Shown here one piece after another: positions 6,816-14,948 of a stretch of DNA of 20,753 nt. Each line of letters begins with the position of its first letter. Within the stretch, counting starts at the first letter, position 1. The stretch covers positions 1-20,753 of IMG/VR virus record IMGVR_UViG_3300009496_002427, one strand, 5' to 3'. This DNA is from a virus. A model generated the notes under the pieces. It searched no databases. It was not told the DNA's origin and saw only the letters and a list, made by a program, of their open reading frames with translations. The position numbers and the translations under genes are program-made.

Positions 6816-7512
6816 TAAAATCCTGCAGTGCTTTGATGTCTGTATTGAGGTGTCTCTGCTTTACCTTGTCCCAAACAAAGTTATCCCTGTTATTGATGTT
6901 TAGGTGTGTACGCACTTGTTCACCCGTGTCATCGAACATCTTCTTTGCTTTAAACACAACAGTTGGCAGATAGAGACATCTTCCCAACTTACGTGCAACT
7001 TTTTGTGTGTACGAATCAACGTGCCAGTGCCAGAAGAAAGGCGGTGCTAGATATCCCAGCGTATTGATCCAGTTCTTGTGTACAGCAAAATGTGCCGCAG
7101 GCAATGGTTTGTCAGACCACAAATTAGGTTTATCCATGTTATACTTTAACGTACCTTTCATTCTTCCATCGCTGGGCACAACCATTAAGATTCTGTCTTG
7201 ATACCTGTTGAATTCGTTTACAATTATGTTGTCCCACCCTTGTGTTTGTATTTGCACATCATCACCCATGAGCATTACTATGTCATGTTTGGCCTTACGA
7301 GCCATTAGATTCCAACTGTAACAAGTGGACTGGTTTGGGCCGACTGTGTAGTGTTTCTCATCTAACAGATCTTTGTACTTTTCTAACGTGGTATCGTCTT
7401 CGTTTAGGTAGAATAAAAATTCAGTCTTACCTGTTTGTGTAGCTGTTGCTGTATCAACTAAACGTTTTGCTAAATCGGGTCTGCCTCTTGATGGTATGCA
7501 AAACGAAATCAT
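6793..7512 (-). CDS. GT-A fold glycosyltransferase, GT2-like
   Basis: The 239-residue protein starts MISFCIPSRGRPD, the first strand and loop of GT2-type transferases. It has the nucleotide/metal motif MGDDVQ with D84-D85 (residues 82-87). AAHFAVHKNW (139-148) and FFWHWHVDSYTQ (159-170) fit the acceptor-side part of the domain. No membrane segments are seen, so it is a soluble enzyme using a nucleotide sugar. It is the last gene of the six-gene minus-strand operon and its start overlaps the epimerase stop (ATGA). Its 3' end runs 23 bp into the convergent oxygenase-like gene. The sugar and acceptor are unknown. Confidence 0.85.
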   Translation of the reverse strand: MISFCIPSRGRPDLAKRLVDTATATQTGKTEFLFYLNEDDTTLEKYKDLLDEKHYTVGPNQSTCYSWNLMARKAKHDIVMLMGDDVQIQTQGWDNIIVNEFNRYQDRILMVVPSDGRMKGTLKYNMDKPNLWSDKPLPAAHFAVHKNWINTLGYLAPPFFWHWHVDSYTQKVARKLGRCLYLPTVVFKAKKMFDDTGEQVRTHLNINNRDNFVWDKVKQRHLNTDIKALQDFIKDQQTP

Positions 7513-8513
7513 ATTAATTTATTCTTCCAGGTCTCTGGAGTCTTGTCGTTTATGATCTCCAACGGTAAGTGATATTGAAATTTCTTTGTGCCTCTGGTCC
7601 TTATGTATTCTGCAGTCTTTTTGACCGACTGTCGCATGTTTGTTGCTGTGCTGTAACCTAATAGTTCTCTTGCTTTGTCTGACGAACACACCGCTAGTTT
7701 GACTTCCTTGGGTCTGTCTTTATGATGTATGGGATCTAAATTAATTCCTGTTTCATTGGCACAAGCTTCTGCTAACTCGTTGATTGTTATAGGTTCTTCG
7801 TCTGGTCCAATATTGATTACTTCTCCAATAACATTATCTTGGAATGCAAGTGCGTTCAAACAGTACAAGCAATCATCGATGTAACTGAAACACCTTTGCT
7901 GTTCTCCATCTCCGTATATGATAGGTTGTTTGCCTTGTAACATCCTGTTCAACATTATGGACATCACATTTCGGAACGGGTCATCATACTTCTGTCTTGG
8001 TCCAACGATGTTGTGTGGCACAGCGATCACATAATCTACCCCGTGTGTTTCGCATAAATTTCTCAGCACATCCTCACCGGCCTTCTTTGCGATACCATAT
8101 GGATCCTGTGGACGACACTCGTAATCTTCCTTGTACGGCATATTGTCATGGTGTCCATACCTTGCCATGCTCGAACAGTACACAATACGTTTTACCTTGT
8201 TCCTTATTGCCGCTGTGATTGTTGTGACTGACGCTTCAAAAATATTTCTCGTGACAAGCACTGGGGAGAACACAGACAGTCCTTCGTATGCAGTAGCGGC
8301 GGTGTGATACACTATGTCACAACCTTCCATTGCTTTGGTCATGTTCTCTAGATCACAACAGTCTACTTGATGGAACTCCACATCCTGTGGCACGTTGTCT
8401 GTGTACCCACCGATCATGTTGTCATTGCCGGCAACAGTGTGACCCTCTGATAGCATTAGATCTGCTAGGTGCGAACCTAAAAATCCTGCCACACCTGTTA
8501 TGAAAATCTTCAT
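7509..8513 (-). CDS. NAD-dependent epimerase/dehydratase (extended SDR, nucleotide-sugar type)
   Basis: The 334-residue protein has the usual length of nucleotide-sugar epimerases such as UDP-glucose 4-epimerase. The NAD-binding glycine motif is TGVAGFLGSH (G7, G10, G13). An Asp follows the second strand (GNDNM), suiting NAD over NADP. YHTAA (69-73) is the third nucleotide-binding segment. The catalytic residues are Ser in CSSMARYG (113-120) and Y139/K143 of the YxxxK motif. RCFSYIDDC and VINIGPDEE further on are typical of the sugar-nucleotide half. It most likely makes an activated sugar in the cytosol for the neighbouring transferases. Whether it is an epimerase, dehydratase or decarboxylase cannot be read from the sequence. 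Four bases separate it from the methyltransferase upstream. Confidence 0.9.
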   Translation of the reverse strand: MKIFITGVAGFLGSHLADLMLSEGHTVAGNDNMIGGYTDNVPQDVEFHQVDCCDLENMTKAMEGCDIVYHTAATAYEGLSVFSPVLVTRNIFEASVTTITAAIRNKVKRIVYCSSMARYGHHDNMPYKEDYECRPQDPYGIAKKAGEDVLRNLCETHGVDYVIAVPHNIVGPRQKYDDPFRNVMSIMLNRMLQGKQPIIYGDGEQQRCFSYIDDCLYCLNALAFQDNVIGEVINIGPDEEPITINELAEACANETGINLDPIHHKDRPKEVKLAVCSSDKARELLGYSTATNMRQSVKKTAEYIRTRGTKKFQYHLPLEIINDKTPETWKNKLI

Positions 8514-8517
8514 ACGT

Positions 8518-9156
8518 CTATTTACTGTTACCTTTCTTACGCCACACTACATCCGGCCAAACCTTGATCATGATTTCAAATCCAGTTTTTCTTAGATGTT
8601 TTTCAATTTCTAGATTACTGCTTCCATATTTCTTTGAATTATTATTAAGTTCTATCATTAGATAGTCAACATTTTTCAATGTATTCTCAGCACCTTTTAG
8701 CACTTCCATTTCAAAACCTTCAACATCGATCTTGATCAAATCAACATCATCGAGATCCAAACTGTCTATGGTTACCATGGGTATGATGCCATCTCCTACT
8801 ACACGTTTCGCCTGTGTGAAATTGTCTTCCGACAATGATATCATTTTTTCTTCATTGCCCACTGCGAGTTGATGTGTTTCAACATCTTCGGGACAATTCT
8901 TCACAAGGCATTCGTAATGAACGGGGTCTGGTTCAAAAGCTATCACTCTCCCACAAAACCCATTCATGGCCATCGTCCATGTGCCCACCCATGCTCCGAT
9001 GTCTAGCACATGATTGAACTTTATATCGTTACTTTTGCAGTGGGTGATAAGTTTTCCGAGACACTTGTTCTGTGTAAAATTTTTATCTTTTTTCCAATCC
9101 TCGATGTGTACATCATTTGACGGAACCCAAAATCCATTTATTTTTTCAATCGACAT
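8518..9156 (-). CDS. FkbM-family SAM-dependent methyltransferase (first copy)
   Basis: The 212-residue protein has the FkbM motif order. The SAM-binding loop is LDIGAWVG (residues 51-58). AFEPDP (73-78) ends the second strand with the acidic ribose ligand. VTIDSL (128-133) and IKIDVEGFEMEVLKGAE (141-157) are the family hallmark. FkbM enzymes typically O-methylate sugars or polyketides, so here a sugar hydroxyl is the likely target. The start overlaps the upstream SGNH hydrolase by 11 bp. A more divergent FkbM gene lies at 14130-14948 in the opposite operon. Family secure, acceptor unknown. Confidence 0.9.
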   Translation of the reverse strand: MSIEKINGFWVPSNDVHIEDWKKDKNFTQNKCLGKLITHCKSNDIKFNHVLDIGAWVGTWTMAMNGFCGRVIAFEPDPVHYECLVKNCPEDVETHQLAVGNEEKMISLSEDNFTQAKRVVGDGIIPMVTIDSLDLDDVDLIKIDVEGFEMEVLKGAENTLKNVDYLMIELNNNSKKYGSSNLEIEKHLRKTGFEIMIKVWPDVVWRKKGNSK

Positions 9157-9916
9157 TCCATATGTCCTTTACAAGAGGTTGTAGTTCAGATGCCCATGCC
9201 TTTTGTCCATACACATTTGGATGTTCGTCTAAATCCGAAACAACGAATTTCTTTTTGAGACACCAGCCATGTTGGGTTTCATTAAAACTACCTTGTAGTT
9301 TATAAAAATATTTTTGGTCCACTTTTTCCAACAGCCTTCTACACTCATTGGTTAGTGGTCTATCAAATCCATTGTGCAGTGCGTTGAACATCAAGTATGG
9401 AGTCTTGTTTAGTTTTAGAAACGACTGCATGTAGAGTATTTGCAGAGCGGTTCTGATCTGTCCATCTGCCTCCAGTGCCGGTGAGTAGTGCGTTTCTCCG
9501 TCATGTATCCATGGAGTGAATGGTAGATCCTTGTACTTGGGAGGCGATACCGGATCAACCATCTTCCATGTGTGCCAGTGTGTGTTATTACGAGAGGTTG
9601 TCAGTGCCTCACGCCTGTTCGAACTGGTAAGTCCTATCAACACAAAGGCTTTACGTAATTTAGTTTGTGGCAATTTACGTGCTATCATCTCGTTACTGAT
9701 ACCGTTCTCTGCAATTTTAAAAAAATCAACACCTAGTTTCTTGGCCAGCACTGATCCACACGTGTGAGGATACTCGGCATGTACTCCGTATTGCTTTTTA
9801 AAAGTACTTCTGTTTGTAACATTAGTCGCACGTGCACCAGATTCAATTCCCTTGATATAATCCGGGACACCATTGCCCATTGCGAAAGAACATCCAAAGT
9901 GTATTAATTTTTGCAT
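9146..9916 (-). CDS. SGNH/GDSL-like hydrolase (copy 1)
   Basis: The 256-residue protein has the SGNH block order. HFGCSFAMGNG carries the putative nucleophile S10. AENGISNEM (residues 69-77) is the Gly/Asn oxyanion region. FVLIGLTSSNRRE (91-103) is the strand holding a block III-like segment. SDLDEHPNVYGQKAWA (227-242) holds the catalytic D230/H232 pair as DxHP. Members act as esterases or acyl transferases; in glycan clusters they often add or remove O-acetyl groups. No signal peptide or membrane segment is seen, so the substrate should be cytosolic. It shares stop-start overlaps with both neighbours. A second, shorter SGNH gene lies upstream at 10703-11410. The substrate is inference. Confidence 0.75.
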   Translation of the reverse strand: MQKLIHFGCSFAMGNGVPDYIKGIESGARATNVTNRSTFKKQYGVHAEYPHTCGSVLAKKLGVDFFKIAENGISNEMIARKLPQTKLRKAFVLIGLTSSNRREALTTSRNNTHWHTWKMVDPVSPPKYKDLPFTPWIHDGETHYSPALEADGQIRTALQILYMQSFLKLNKTPYLMFNALHNGFDRPLTNECRRLLEKVDQKYFYKLQGSFNETQHGWCLKKKFVVSDLDEHPNVYGQKAWASELQPLVKDIWNVD

Positions 9917-10728
9917 TACAATATCCCCTTGTCCATTAGTATCTCAACTGCCTTACCGTTCTCAAACTCCTCCGGCGTGAACTGCTGATATGCAAGGCTG
10001 TACAACCATTCTTCAGCCCCAACAAAAAACGGATCCTCTATGTCTGCCAGTTCCTGTCCTGCAATCTCCTTGGCAAAACTCTTGTTATCAGCAATAGTCG
10101 GTATACCCATACACTGTGCTTCTATGGCCGCTATTGAACAACTTGTAACCAAACACCAGGCATCCTTCAGGTCTTCCGCCAATGGTACCTTTGCCTCACT
10201 GGGTCCTGAGGTTCCTCTGCCACGTGGTTTATACCGTATCCTTATAGGCCTGTCTGTGTATCTTTTGAGCTGTTCGATCGTTTCCTCTAACCAATTGGGT
10301 CTGTCTAAGTAGTTGTTTATGCTGTCCGAGCTCGGACACACCAGTACGTAAGATCCCTTGAAGTTTGGTGCTTTTATTTTCATACCAAACTTCTCAAATC
10401 TATCAGACTTACAGTCTCTGATGTAGCTGGCATGTATCTTGTTCCTACATATACGCCAGTAATGATTATCTGGCTTAAGATTATTATTGTCAAATCTGCC
10501 AAAGTAGGGAGTATCGGTGAACCAATATTGATGCTTACGTGCTTCCAGCTTCTTGATCATCTGCATGTTGTTGTTTACAAATCCCCAGTACATCGAATTG
10601 GGCATGGGCTCTGTTGCGATACTGTTATCAAGAATCTTCACTTGTTCGGGCCATGACTGCTTGACGCCGTCAAACACTTCCCATGCCTTGCTCTTCTTGT
10701 TGTTAAATGGTGCGTAAATCGTTAGCAT
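9916..10728 (-). CDS. GT-B-like glycan transferase, paralogue A1
   Basis: The ATG at 10728 gives 270 residues; a TTG one codon earlier is possible. It is one of four related proteins in the window. Shared features are an aromatic block (YWFTDTPYFGR, 68-78), a strand KGSYVLVCPSS (124-134), W-L-E-E-T followed by YTDRPIRIRYKP (157-168), a loop CLVTSCSIAAIEA followed by MGIPT, and a C-terminal LAYQQFTPEEF. This pattern resembles GT-B transferases of the capsule (KpsC/KpsS) or CDP-glycerol transferase type, in which RPHP followed by a Ser loop forms the donor site. Here RPHP is replaced by RYKP. The start overlaps the upstream gene by 26 bp. It is probably a cytosolic sugar or polyol-phosphate transferase; the acceptor is unknown. 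Confidence 0.7.
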   Translation of the reverse strand: MLTIYAPFNNKKSKAWEVFDGVKQSWPEQVKILDNSIATEPMPNSMYWGFVNNNMQMIKKLEARKHQYWFTDTPYFGRFDNNNLKPDNHYWRICRNKIHASYIRDCKSDRFEKFGMKIKAPNFKGSYVLVCPSSDSINNYLDRPNWLEETIEQLKRYTDRPIRIRYKPRGRGTSGPSEAKVPLAEDLKDAWCLVTSCSIAAIEAQCMGIPTIADNKSFAKEIAGQELADIEDPFFVGAEEWLYSLAYQQFTPEEFENGKAVEILMDKGIL

Positions 10729-11410
10729 CAATAAATTCCTTTAGCTGTTTTGCCCAGTCCTTATGTCCTTCAGGAGATGGGTGTATGTCTCCAGGAGAAC
10801 ATTGTTGATTATTATCTACCGTGTAATCCTTGTGTGATGTTTCTGGTCTGAAGTATCTCGTCTTGTCTATCAAGTTCCATAATGCTTTTACATCCTTGGA
10901 CTTGTGATCAATTTTAATATCAGGATCTGAGATTGTTTTGTACATCACATAAGGGTATTTTTTAATCTTGAAATAGTGCTGTAGATTCAATGTGGCCTCT
11001 ATGGACTCGTACTGTATCATCTGATCAAGATCCAATTTCATTGTAACAAAAAGATGTCGGAAAAACTTTTCAGCTTCCGCAGGCACTTGCGGCTTATATG
11101 TTTTCCATGCCGTTGCCAACTCTGGAAATTTATGTTTTTTGTATTGGTCAGTTGTAGGATAATCAAATCGCTGTCCCGATGTTATACCAATCACAAAGAA
11201 ACATTTCTCTGCCAACTCCGGGTTCTTCTCACACCAGACCTTTGTTGTTATGCTACATCTCTTGTTGCCGCGGCCTCCACCACCAAGATGTAGTGCTGTT
11301 TCCAAATTCATCAGTTTTGCCAGTTCTGCTCCAACGTGAGTGTCAACTCTTTGTTTGGGTCTTGTCGTGAGGAATGAACAGCCGTTGGTAAAAATATGAG
11401 TGGGTTGCAT
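10703..11410 (-). CDS. SGNH/GDSL-like hydrolase (copy 2)
   Basis: The 235-residue protein is the first gene of the minus-strand operon. TNGCSFL carries the putative nucleophile S12. GGGGRGNKR (43-51) is the Gly/Asn region. FFVIGITSGQRFD (71-83) corresponds to the same segment in the 9146-9916 protein. SPGDIHPSPEGHKDWA (205-220) provides the D208/H210 pair in the same DxHP spacing. The two copies are clearly related in motif order but weakly alike elsewhere, so they probably have different substrates. The ATG at 11410 lies 13 nt beyond the palindromic promoter candidate. The likely role is esterase or O-acyl transfer on a glycan intermediate; this is inference. Confidence 0.75.
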   Translation of the reverse strand: MQPTHIFTNGCSFLTTRPKQRVDTHVGAELAKLMNLETALHLGGGGRGNKRCSITTKVWCEKNPELAEKCFFVIGITSGQRFDYPTTDQYKKHKFPELATAWKTYKPQVPAEAEKFFRHLFVTMKLDLDQMIQYESIEATLNLQHYFKIKKYPYVMYKTISDPDIKIDHKSKDVKALWNLIDKTRYFRPETSHKDYTVDNNQQCSPGDIHPSPEGHKDWAKQLKEFIDANDLRTI

Positions 11411-11415
11411 AATAA

Positions 11416-11429
11416 TATAATTAATTATA
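11416..11429. promoter_or_regulatory. Palindromic bidirectional promoter candidate between divergent operons
   Basis: TATAATTAATTATA is a perfect 14-bp palindrome in the 33-bp gap between the minus-strand operon (start 11410) and the + strand operon (start 11444). Each strand reads TATAATTA, one base from the T4 late consensus TATAAATA and with a perfect sigma70 -10 hexamer. No convincing -35 box is found at 17 bp on either side, which favours a late-type promoter. One element could thus serve both operons. Confidence 0.55.
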
Positions 11430-11443
11430 CACTAAAGACATCC

Positions 11444-12538
11444 ATGGCGCAACTTGTAAAAAATATTACCAGCATAAAGTATTTCTTGGACAGACATGAT
11501 ATCATAGACAATTCCTATGATATCAACATGCAATATCATCCAACTGTACCAAACAAGTTCACCAGCAATCCAACATTCGTGGCGGAATTTAACAACTGTT
11601 CCGTGAACAGTTTACCAATTTTGATCACCGAGGATAGACACATGATCACAGAACACCTGTGGTCCATGCTGGATCGTTACAAGAACAAACCAAACAAGCA
11701 TCACGGAATGTGGCACTCGTGGGGTGAGGAGATCAACATCGAGATGCCACCAGTGACCAAACAGTTTGATGGAACAAACAAGTATGTTTGGTTGCCAATA
11801 GACAAACACAGCACAGGCAATCCATGGCACATATGGATTGATGTTATCAGTAAGTTTAGGCTAATGGAAAAAAGGTGGTCCACTAATTTTACAAAATACA
11901 TTTACATACTAGCTAACCCTAGTCCATACTTTGACAAGGTGGCAAAAGAATTATTCCCCAACTTAAAATATTATGTGATGCCGGAGGGAGAGACTTGGAG
12001 ATTCCAACATCTACTGGCACCATCTATGAGCAACTGCAATGACGGGGTTGTCACACCACACTTGCCGCCATGGCTACGTCACTTCAAGGGATCGTTTGGA
12101 ATACCAGAGAATCAGCAACCATTTAGGAAAATATTTGTATCACGTGACAAAGCACACACCAGGAAATTAAACAATGCCAGCGAACTTTTGATGGCACTTA
12201 AAGGATGGGAGTCTGTAACACTTGAGGACCTGCCAATAAAAGAACAAGTCAAAGTGTTTGCAGAAGCATCACATGTCCTAGCAACACACGGAGCAGGTAT
12301 GGTCAATGCCCTGTGGTGTAGAGAAGGAACAAAGATAGTAGAGATACAAGACGAGAGGATGTTACACAAAAAAGTGTATCCGTTGCTATCAAACAGCTTG
12401 AAACTGAAGCACGAAGTTTTTGTTGCAAAGACAACGCCAATAGCAACAGATGGTAAAAAACCAAAGGGTGTGAAAAGACGAAATGATCTAATCAATTTTG
12501 ACGTTGACGTTCCTAAATTAATTAGACATTTAGACTGA
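11444..12538 (+). CDS. GT61-family (DUF563-like) glycosyltransferase
   Basis: I chose ATG 11444 (364 residues). An in-frame ATG at 11396 would lie upstream of the promoter candidate and inside the divergent gene. The C-terminal half carries the GT61 signature: RKIFVSRDKAHTRKL (228-241), then ESVTLEDLPIKEQVKVFAEA (256-275), then LATHGAGMVNALWCREGTKI (279-298), and finally VEI. The THGAG motif near a Glu/Ile-rich strand is the donor-binding region. The N-terminal half contains many aromatics and His and should form the acceptor domain. No membrane segment is seen. It heads the nine-gene + strand operon; the gap to the next gene is 19 bp. Family assignment is strong, sugar specificity unknown. 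Confidence 0.88.
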   Translation: MAQLVKNITSIKYFLDRHDIIDNSYDINMQYHPTVPNKFTSNPTFVAEFNNCSVNSLPILITEDRHMITEHLWSMLDRYKNKPNKHHGMWHSWGEEINIEMPPVTKQFDGTNKYVWLPIDKHSTGNPWHIWIDVISKFRLMEKRWSTNFTKYIYILANPSPYFDKVAKELFPNLKYYVMPEGETWRFQHLLAPSMSNCNDGVVTPHLPPWLRHFKGSFGIPENQQPFRKIFVSRDKAHTRKLNNASELLMALKGWESVTLEDLPIKEQVKVFAEASHVLATHGAGMVNALWCREGTKIVEIQDERMLHKKVYPLLSNSLKLKHEVFVAKTTPIATDGKKPKGVKRRNDLINFDVDVPKLIRHLD

Positions 12539-12557
12539 TATCATTTATAATATAACC

Positions 12558-13325
12558 ATGTATTCATTGTTACAGAAAAAACCAACAGTACAGACAGATC
12601 CCTACCCACATGTGATCATAGAGGAGGCCTTACCATGGGATCTCTACGAGGCACTGGAAAACAGTTTTCCGGAAGGCATGGTCATGCAAAAACACAATGC
12701 CTACGACAATGGAATCTGTTTTAGGCTGAAAGCAGATAAACTACTGGATCCAACAGGTAGTGTGCCCGGAGTATGGAAAGAATTCACACGTTATCACACA
12801 TCTGCAGAATGGTTCAACGAAGTGAATGAGCTTTTCAGACCTTATATGCCAAGTGTCCTACACAAAACATTCACAGAGGATGATTTGGGTGCAAGGGGTT
12901 GGGCGGACGAAAATAAAAACATATGGACTGATTGTCAATTGGTCATGCACAGACCCATAGAAGAAATAACCACACGTACACCTCACATAGACAATCCAAT
13001 GGAGATGTGGGCAGGATTGTTGTACATGCCATGTCCAAACGATCAAAGCACAGGTGGAGAATTCCAAATTTACTCGACACAGTCCAGTGTGCAGAAAGTT
13101 GACAAGAAAGCAGGAAGGCAAATTTACGACAGTGATCTCGGCACGGTGATCAAGACAATACCTTACAAGAGGAACACGTTTGTGATGTTTGCAAACAATT
13201 CACCAAACACTGTACACGGTGTATCTCTGAGGCAAGATGCAACACTCAACAGGAGAAGTGTCAACATCATTGGAGAATTCAAAAGAGGCTACGCAACAAT
13301 GTACAACGTACAGGAAGTGAAATAA
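12558..13325 (+). CDS. 2-oxoglutarate/Fe(II)-dependent oxygenase (intact metal site)
   Basis: The 255-residue protein starts with PYPHVIIEEALPWDLYEAL (residues 15-33), the N-terminal element common in phage 2OG oxygenases. The iron-binding facial triad is complete: H143 and D145 in TPHIDNP, and H220 in NTVHGVSLR. An Arg pair (R232-R233) near NIIGEF can bind 2-oxoglutarate. GGEF (166-169) lies in the core strand. Related phage proteins are annotated as prolyl-4-hydroxylase-like. In this setting it may hydroxylate a sugar, lipid or protein acceptor in the cytosol. Its stop overlaps the next start (TAATG). It contrasts with the 6195-6815 protein, whose acidic ligand is lost. The substrate is unknown. 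Confidence 0.85.
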   Translation: MYSLLQKKPTVQTDPYPHVIIEEALPWDLYEALENSFPEGMVMQKHNAYDNGICFRLKADKLLDPTGSVPGVWKEFTRYHTSAEWFNEVNELFRPYMPSVLHKTFTEDDLGARGWADENKNIWTDCQLVMHRPIEEITTRTPHIDNPMEMWAGLLYMPCPNDQSTGGEFQIYSTQSSVQKVDKKAGRQIYDSDLGTVIKTIPYKRNTFVMFANNSPNTVHGVSLRQDATLNRRSVNIIGEFKRGYATMYNVQEVK

Positions 13326-14140
13326 TGAACTACGCTGTGAGGACCGAAAGGGCCAACACTGAAAAATATGTTGAGAGTGCGTCGAGGGGTATGGCAAACT
13401 GTAAACTCACTAACTACGAGACAGTGTTAAGCACGACCAACTTTGATAAAGTTGTGTTCATGGGGGTGTTACGTGGTACCCATTTGGTTTACAAACATTG
13501 TCAAAACAATAAAAAAGATTTCTATTACATAGACAGACCTTACTGGGGAGAAAGCAGGGCAACCCCTTACTGGATGAGGTGTGTGAAGAATCAACATGTC
13601 AAGACATTCGTTGATCACAGGCCAGATGATAGATTCAAACAACAGTTCAAAGACCCCATAACACCTTTCCACAAGAATGGATCGTATGTGTTGGTGGTAC
13701 CACCAAGCCATGCCATGGCAGAGATGTTTGACGGCAAGGACTGGCTAGACAACACAATGAAAGTATTAAAAGAGAACACAGACAGAGAGATTATTGTGAG
13801 AGAGAAACCTTACAATCCCAAGGCAGTGATAGACGGAGAGGGAAAAATGATTCCTGGCACAAGTGCAAACAACAAACCACCTAAGCCATTTGAATGGGAC
13901 AGGGTACATGCTGTTGTGACCTTCAACAGTTCTATATCGATCAAGGCACTAACTAACGGCGTTCCTGCATTTGCCAACTTTGACAATCCTTGTATGCCCG
14001 TTTGCGAACAGGACTTCTCAAAGATAGAAACCCCGAGATACGAGGATCCAAGACCTGTGTTGAACAGTCTTGCCTACAACCAATTCACACAGGATGAATT
14101 CAGGAGCGGATACTACATGGAGATTCTAGATGGCAGATAA
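13325..14140 (+). CDS. GT-B-like glycan transferase, paralogue A2
   Basis: This 271-residue protein is the closest relative of the 9916-10728 protein. Both have an aromatic block (FYYIDRPYWGE, 66-76), YW-R/M-x-C shortly after, DDRF (101-104), NGSYVLVVPPS (118-128), WLDNTMKVLKENTDREIIVREKP (within 140-162), AVVTFNSSISIKA with NGVPAF, and LAYNQFTQDEF at the C terminus. The donor-site motif is REKP where two other family members have RPHP. The A1/A2 pair thus forms a subgroup with Lys before Pro. It is cytosolic by sequence and is directly followed by an FkbM-type gene with an 11-bp overlap. It is probably a glycosyl or polyol-phosphate transferase; the exact reaction is not readable. Confidence 0.7.
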   Translation: MNYAVRTERANTEKYVESASRGMANCKLTNYETVLSTTNFDKVVFMGVLRGTHLVYKHCQNNKKDFYYIDRPYWGESRATPYWMRCVKNQHVKTFVDHRPDDRFKQQFKDPITPFHKNGSYVLVVPPSHAMAEMFDGKDWLDNTMKVLKENTDREIIVREKPYNPKAVIDGEGKMIPGTSANNKPPKPFEWDRVHAVVTFNSSISIKALTNGVPAFANFDNPCMPVCEQDFSKIETPRYEDPRPVLNSLAYNQFTQDEFRSGYYMEILDGR

Positions 14141-14948
14141 GATTAAACCTCACACGGTCGAGAGAGTAAAGAAAATAAGAGCGTGGGAACTAAAGAACAA
14201 TTACAGCGAAGCCCAACACATCAAAGGGTTCAAGAAATACAAAAATTATTTTGTGCCGGAGACCATTGTGAAAAGTAGTAAGACTGTTTTAAGTTTTGGT
14301 GTTGGCGGCAATGTTGGGTTTGAAAAGGAAATAGCATTTGACAACACAGATTTACAAATTGAATTGTTTGACCCCACTCCCAGGAGCGTGACCCTTATAG
14401 ATGACATTATAAAGGCATCTAGCCACAAGCTGATAGCAAAAAGATCTGACCACACAGAAAACATACAGGCCTGCAAAAGAATACATTTTAATCCAGTCGC
14501 ATACAGCAAGGAGAACGGAACGCTACCTTTCTACTTTGACCCCTCACGTGAGGAACAGAATATCACAAAGGCAGTACAGGCCAAACAAAGCTTCTCGCTA
14601 GTAAAAAAATACGAACACTACAAATCAGTAGACGTAGAAACTAAAAATTTAAAAACAATAATGAGAGAACTTGACTTGTCTAAGGTTGACATGCTCAAAG
14701 CAGACATAGAAGGACTCTGGTGGGAGTTTGGCAACGAAGTGTTAGACAATAAAATTGATTGTAAGTTTGTGGCAATTGAACTTGAATTAAACTTTGAGGA
14801 AGGTGAGAAGATAGAGCCAGCACTAGACAAGGCACAACTGCTGTGTGACAGATTTAAAGCAAACAACTATGATGTTGTCATCAACAGGAGACGAGACAAG
14901 CTGATGTTGGAAATGCTTTTCATAAGGAAAGATGCATATGAAAGTTGA
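14130..14948 (+). CDS. FkbM-like SAM-dependent methyltransferase (divergent second copy)
   Basis: The 272-residue protein keeps the FkbM plan with changes. FGVGGNVG (56-63) is the SAM loop, where Gly replaces the usual Asp/Ile start. ELFDPTPRSV (78-87) ends the second strand. NPVAYSKENGTLPFY (121-135) and VDMLKADIEGLWWEF (186-200) match the family hallmark, with KADIEG for KIDVEG. An N-terminal extension of about 50 basic residues precedes the domain. It overlaps the gene on each side (11 bp both times). It should methylate a sugar or related small group; whether activity is retained with the altered SAM loop is uncertain. The pairing with A2 mirrors the A1/FkbM group in the opposite operon. 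Confidence 0.8.
   Translation: MADKIKPHTVERVKKIRAWELKNNYSEAQHIKGFKKYKNYFVPETIVKSSKTVLSFGVGGNVGFEKEIAFDNTDLQIELFDPTPRSVTLIDDIIKASSHKLIAKRSDHTENIQACKRIHFNPVAYSKENGTLPFYFDPSREEQNITKAVQAKQSFSLVKKYEHYKSVDVETKNLKTIMRELDLSKVDMLKADIEGLWWEFGNEVLDNKIDCKFVAIELELNFEEGEKIEPALDKAQLLCDRFKANNYDVVINRRRDKLMLEMLFIRKDAYES

Noticed and set aside
11396-11443. Upstream ATG at 11396 as the GT61 start
   Set aside because: It would place the start inside the divergent gene and upstream of the palindromic promoter candidate; the extra 16 residues show no family resemblance.
12546-12553. TATAATAT just before the oxygenase start at 12558 as a promoter
   Set aside because: It lies only 4 nt from the ATG and would give a nearly leaderless transcript; the gap is simply AT-rich and the gene is well placed for read-through from 11444.
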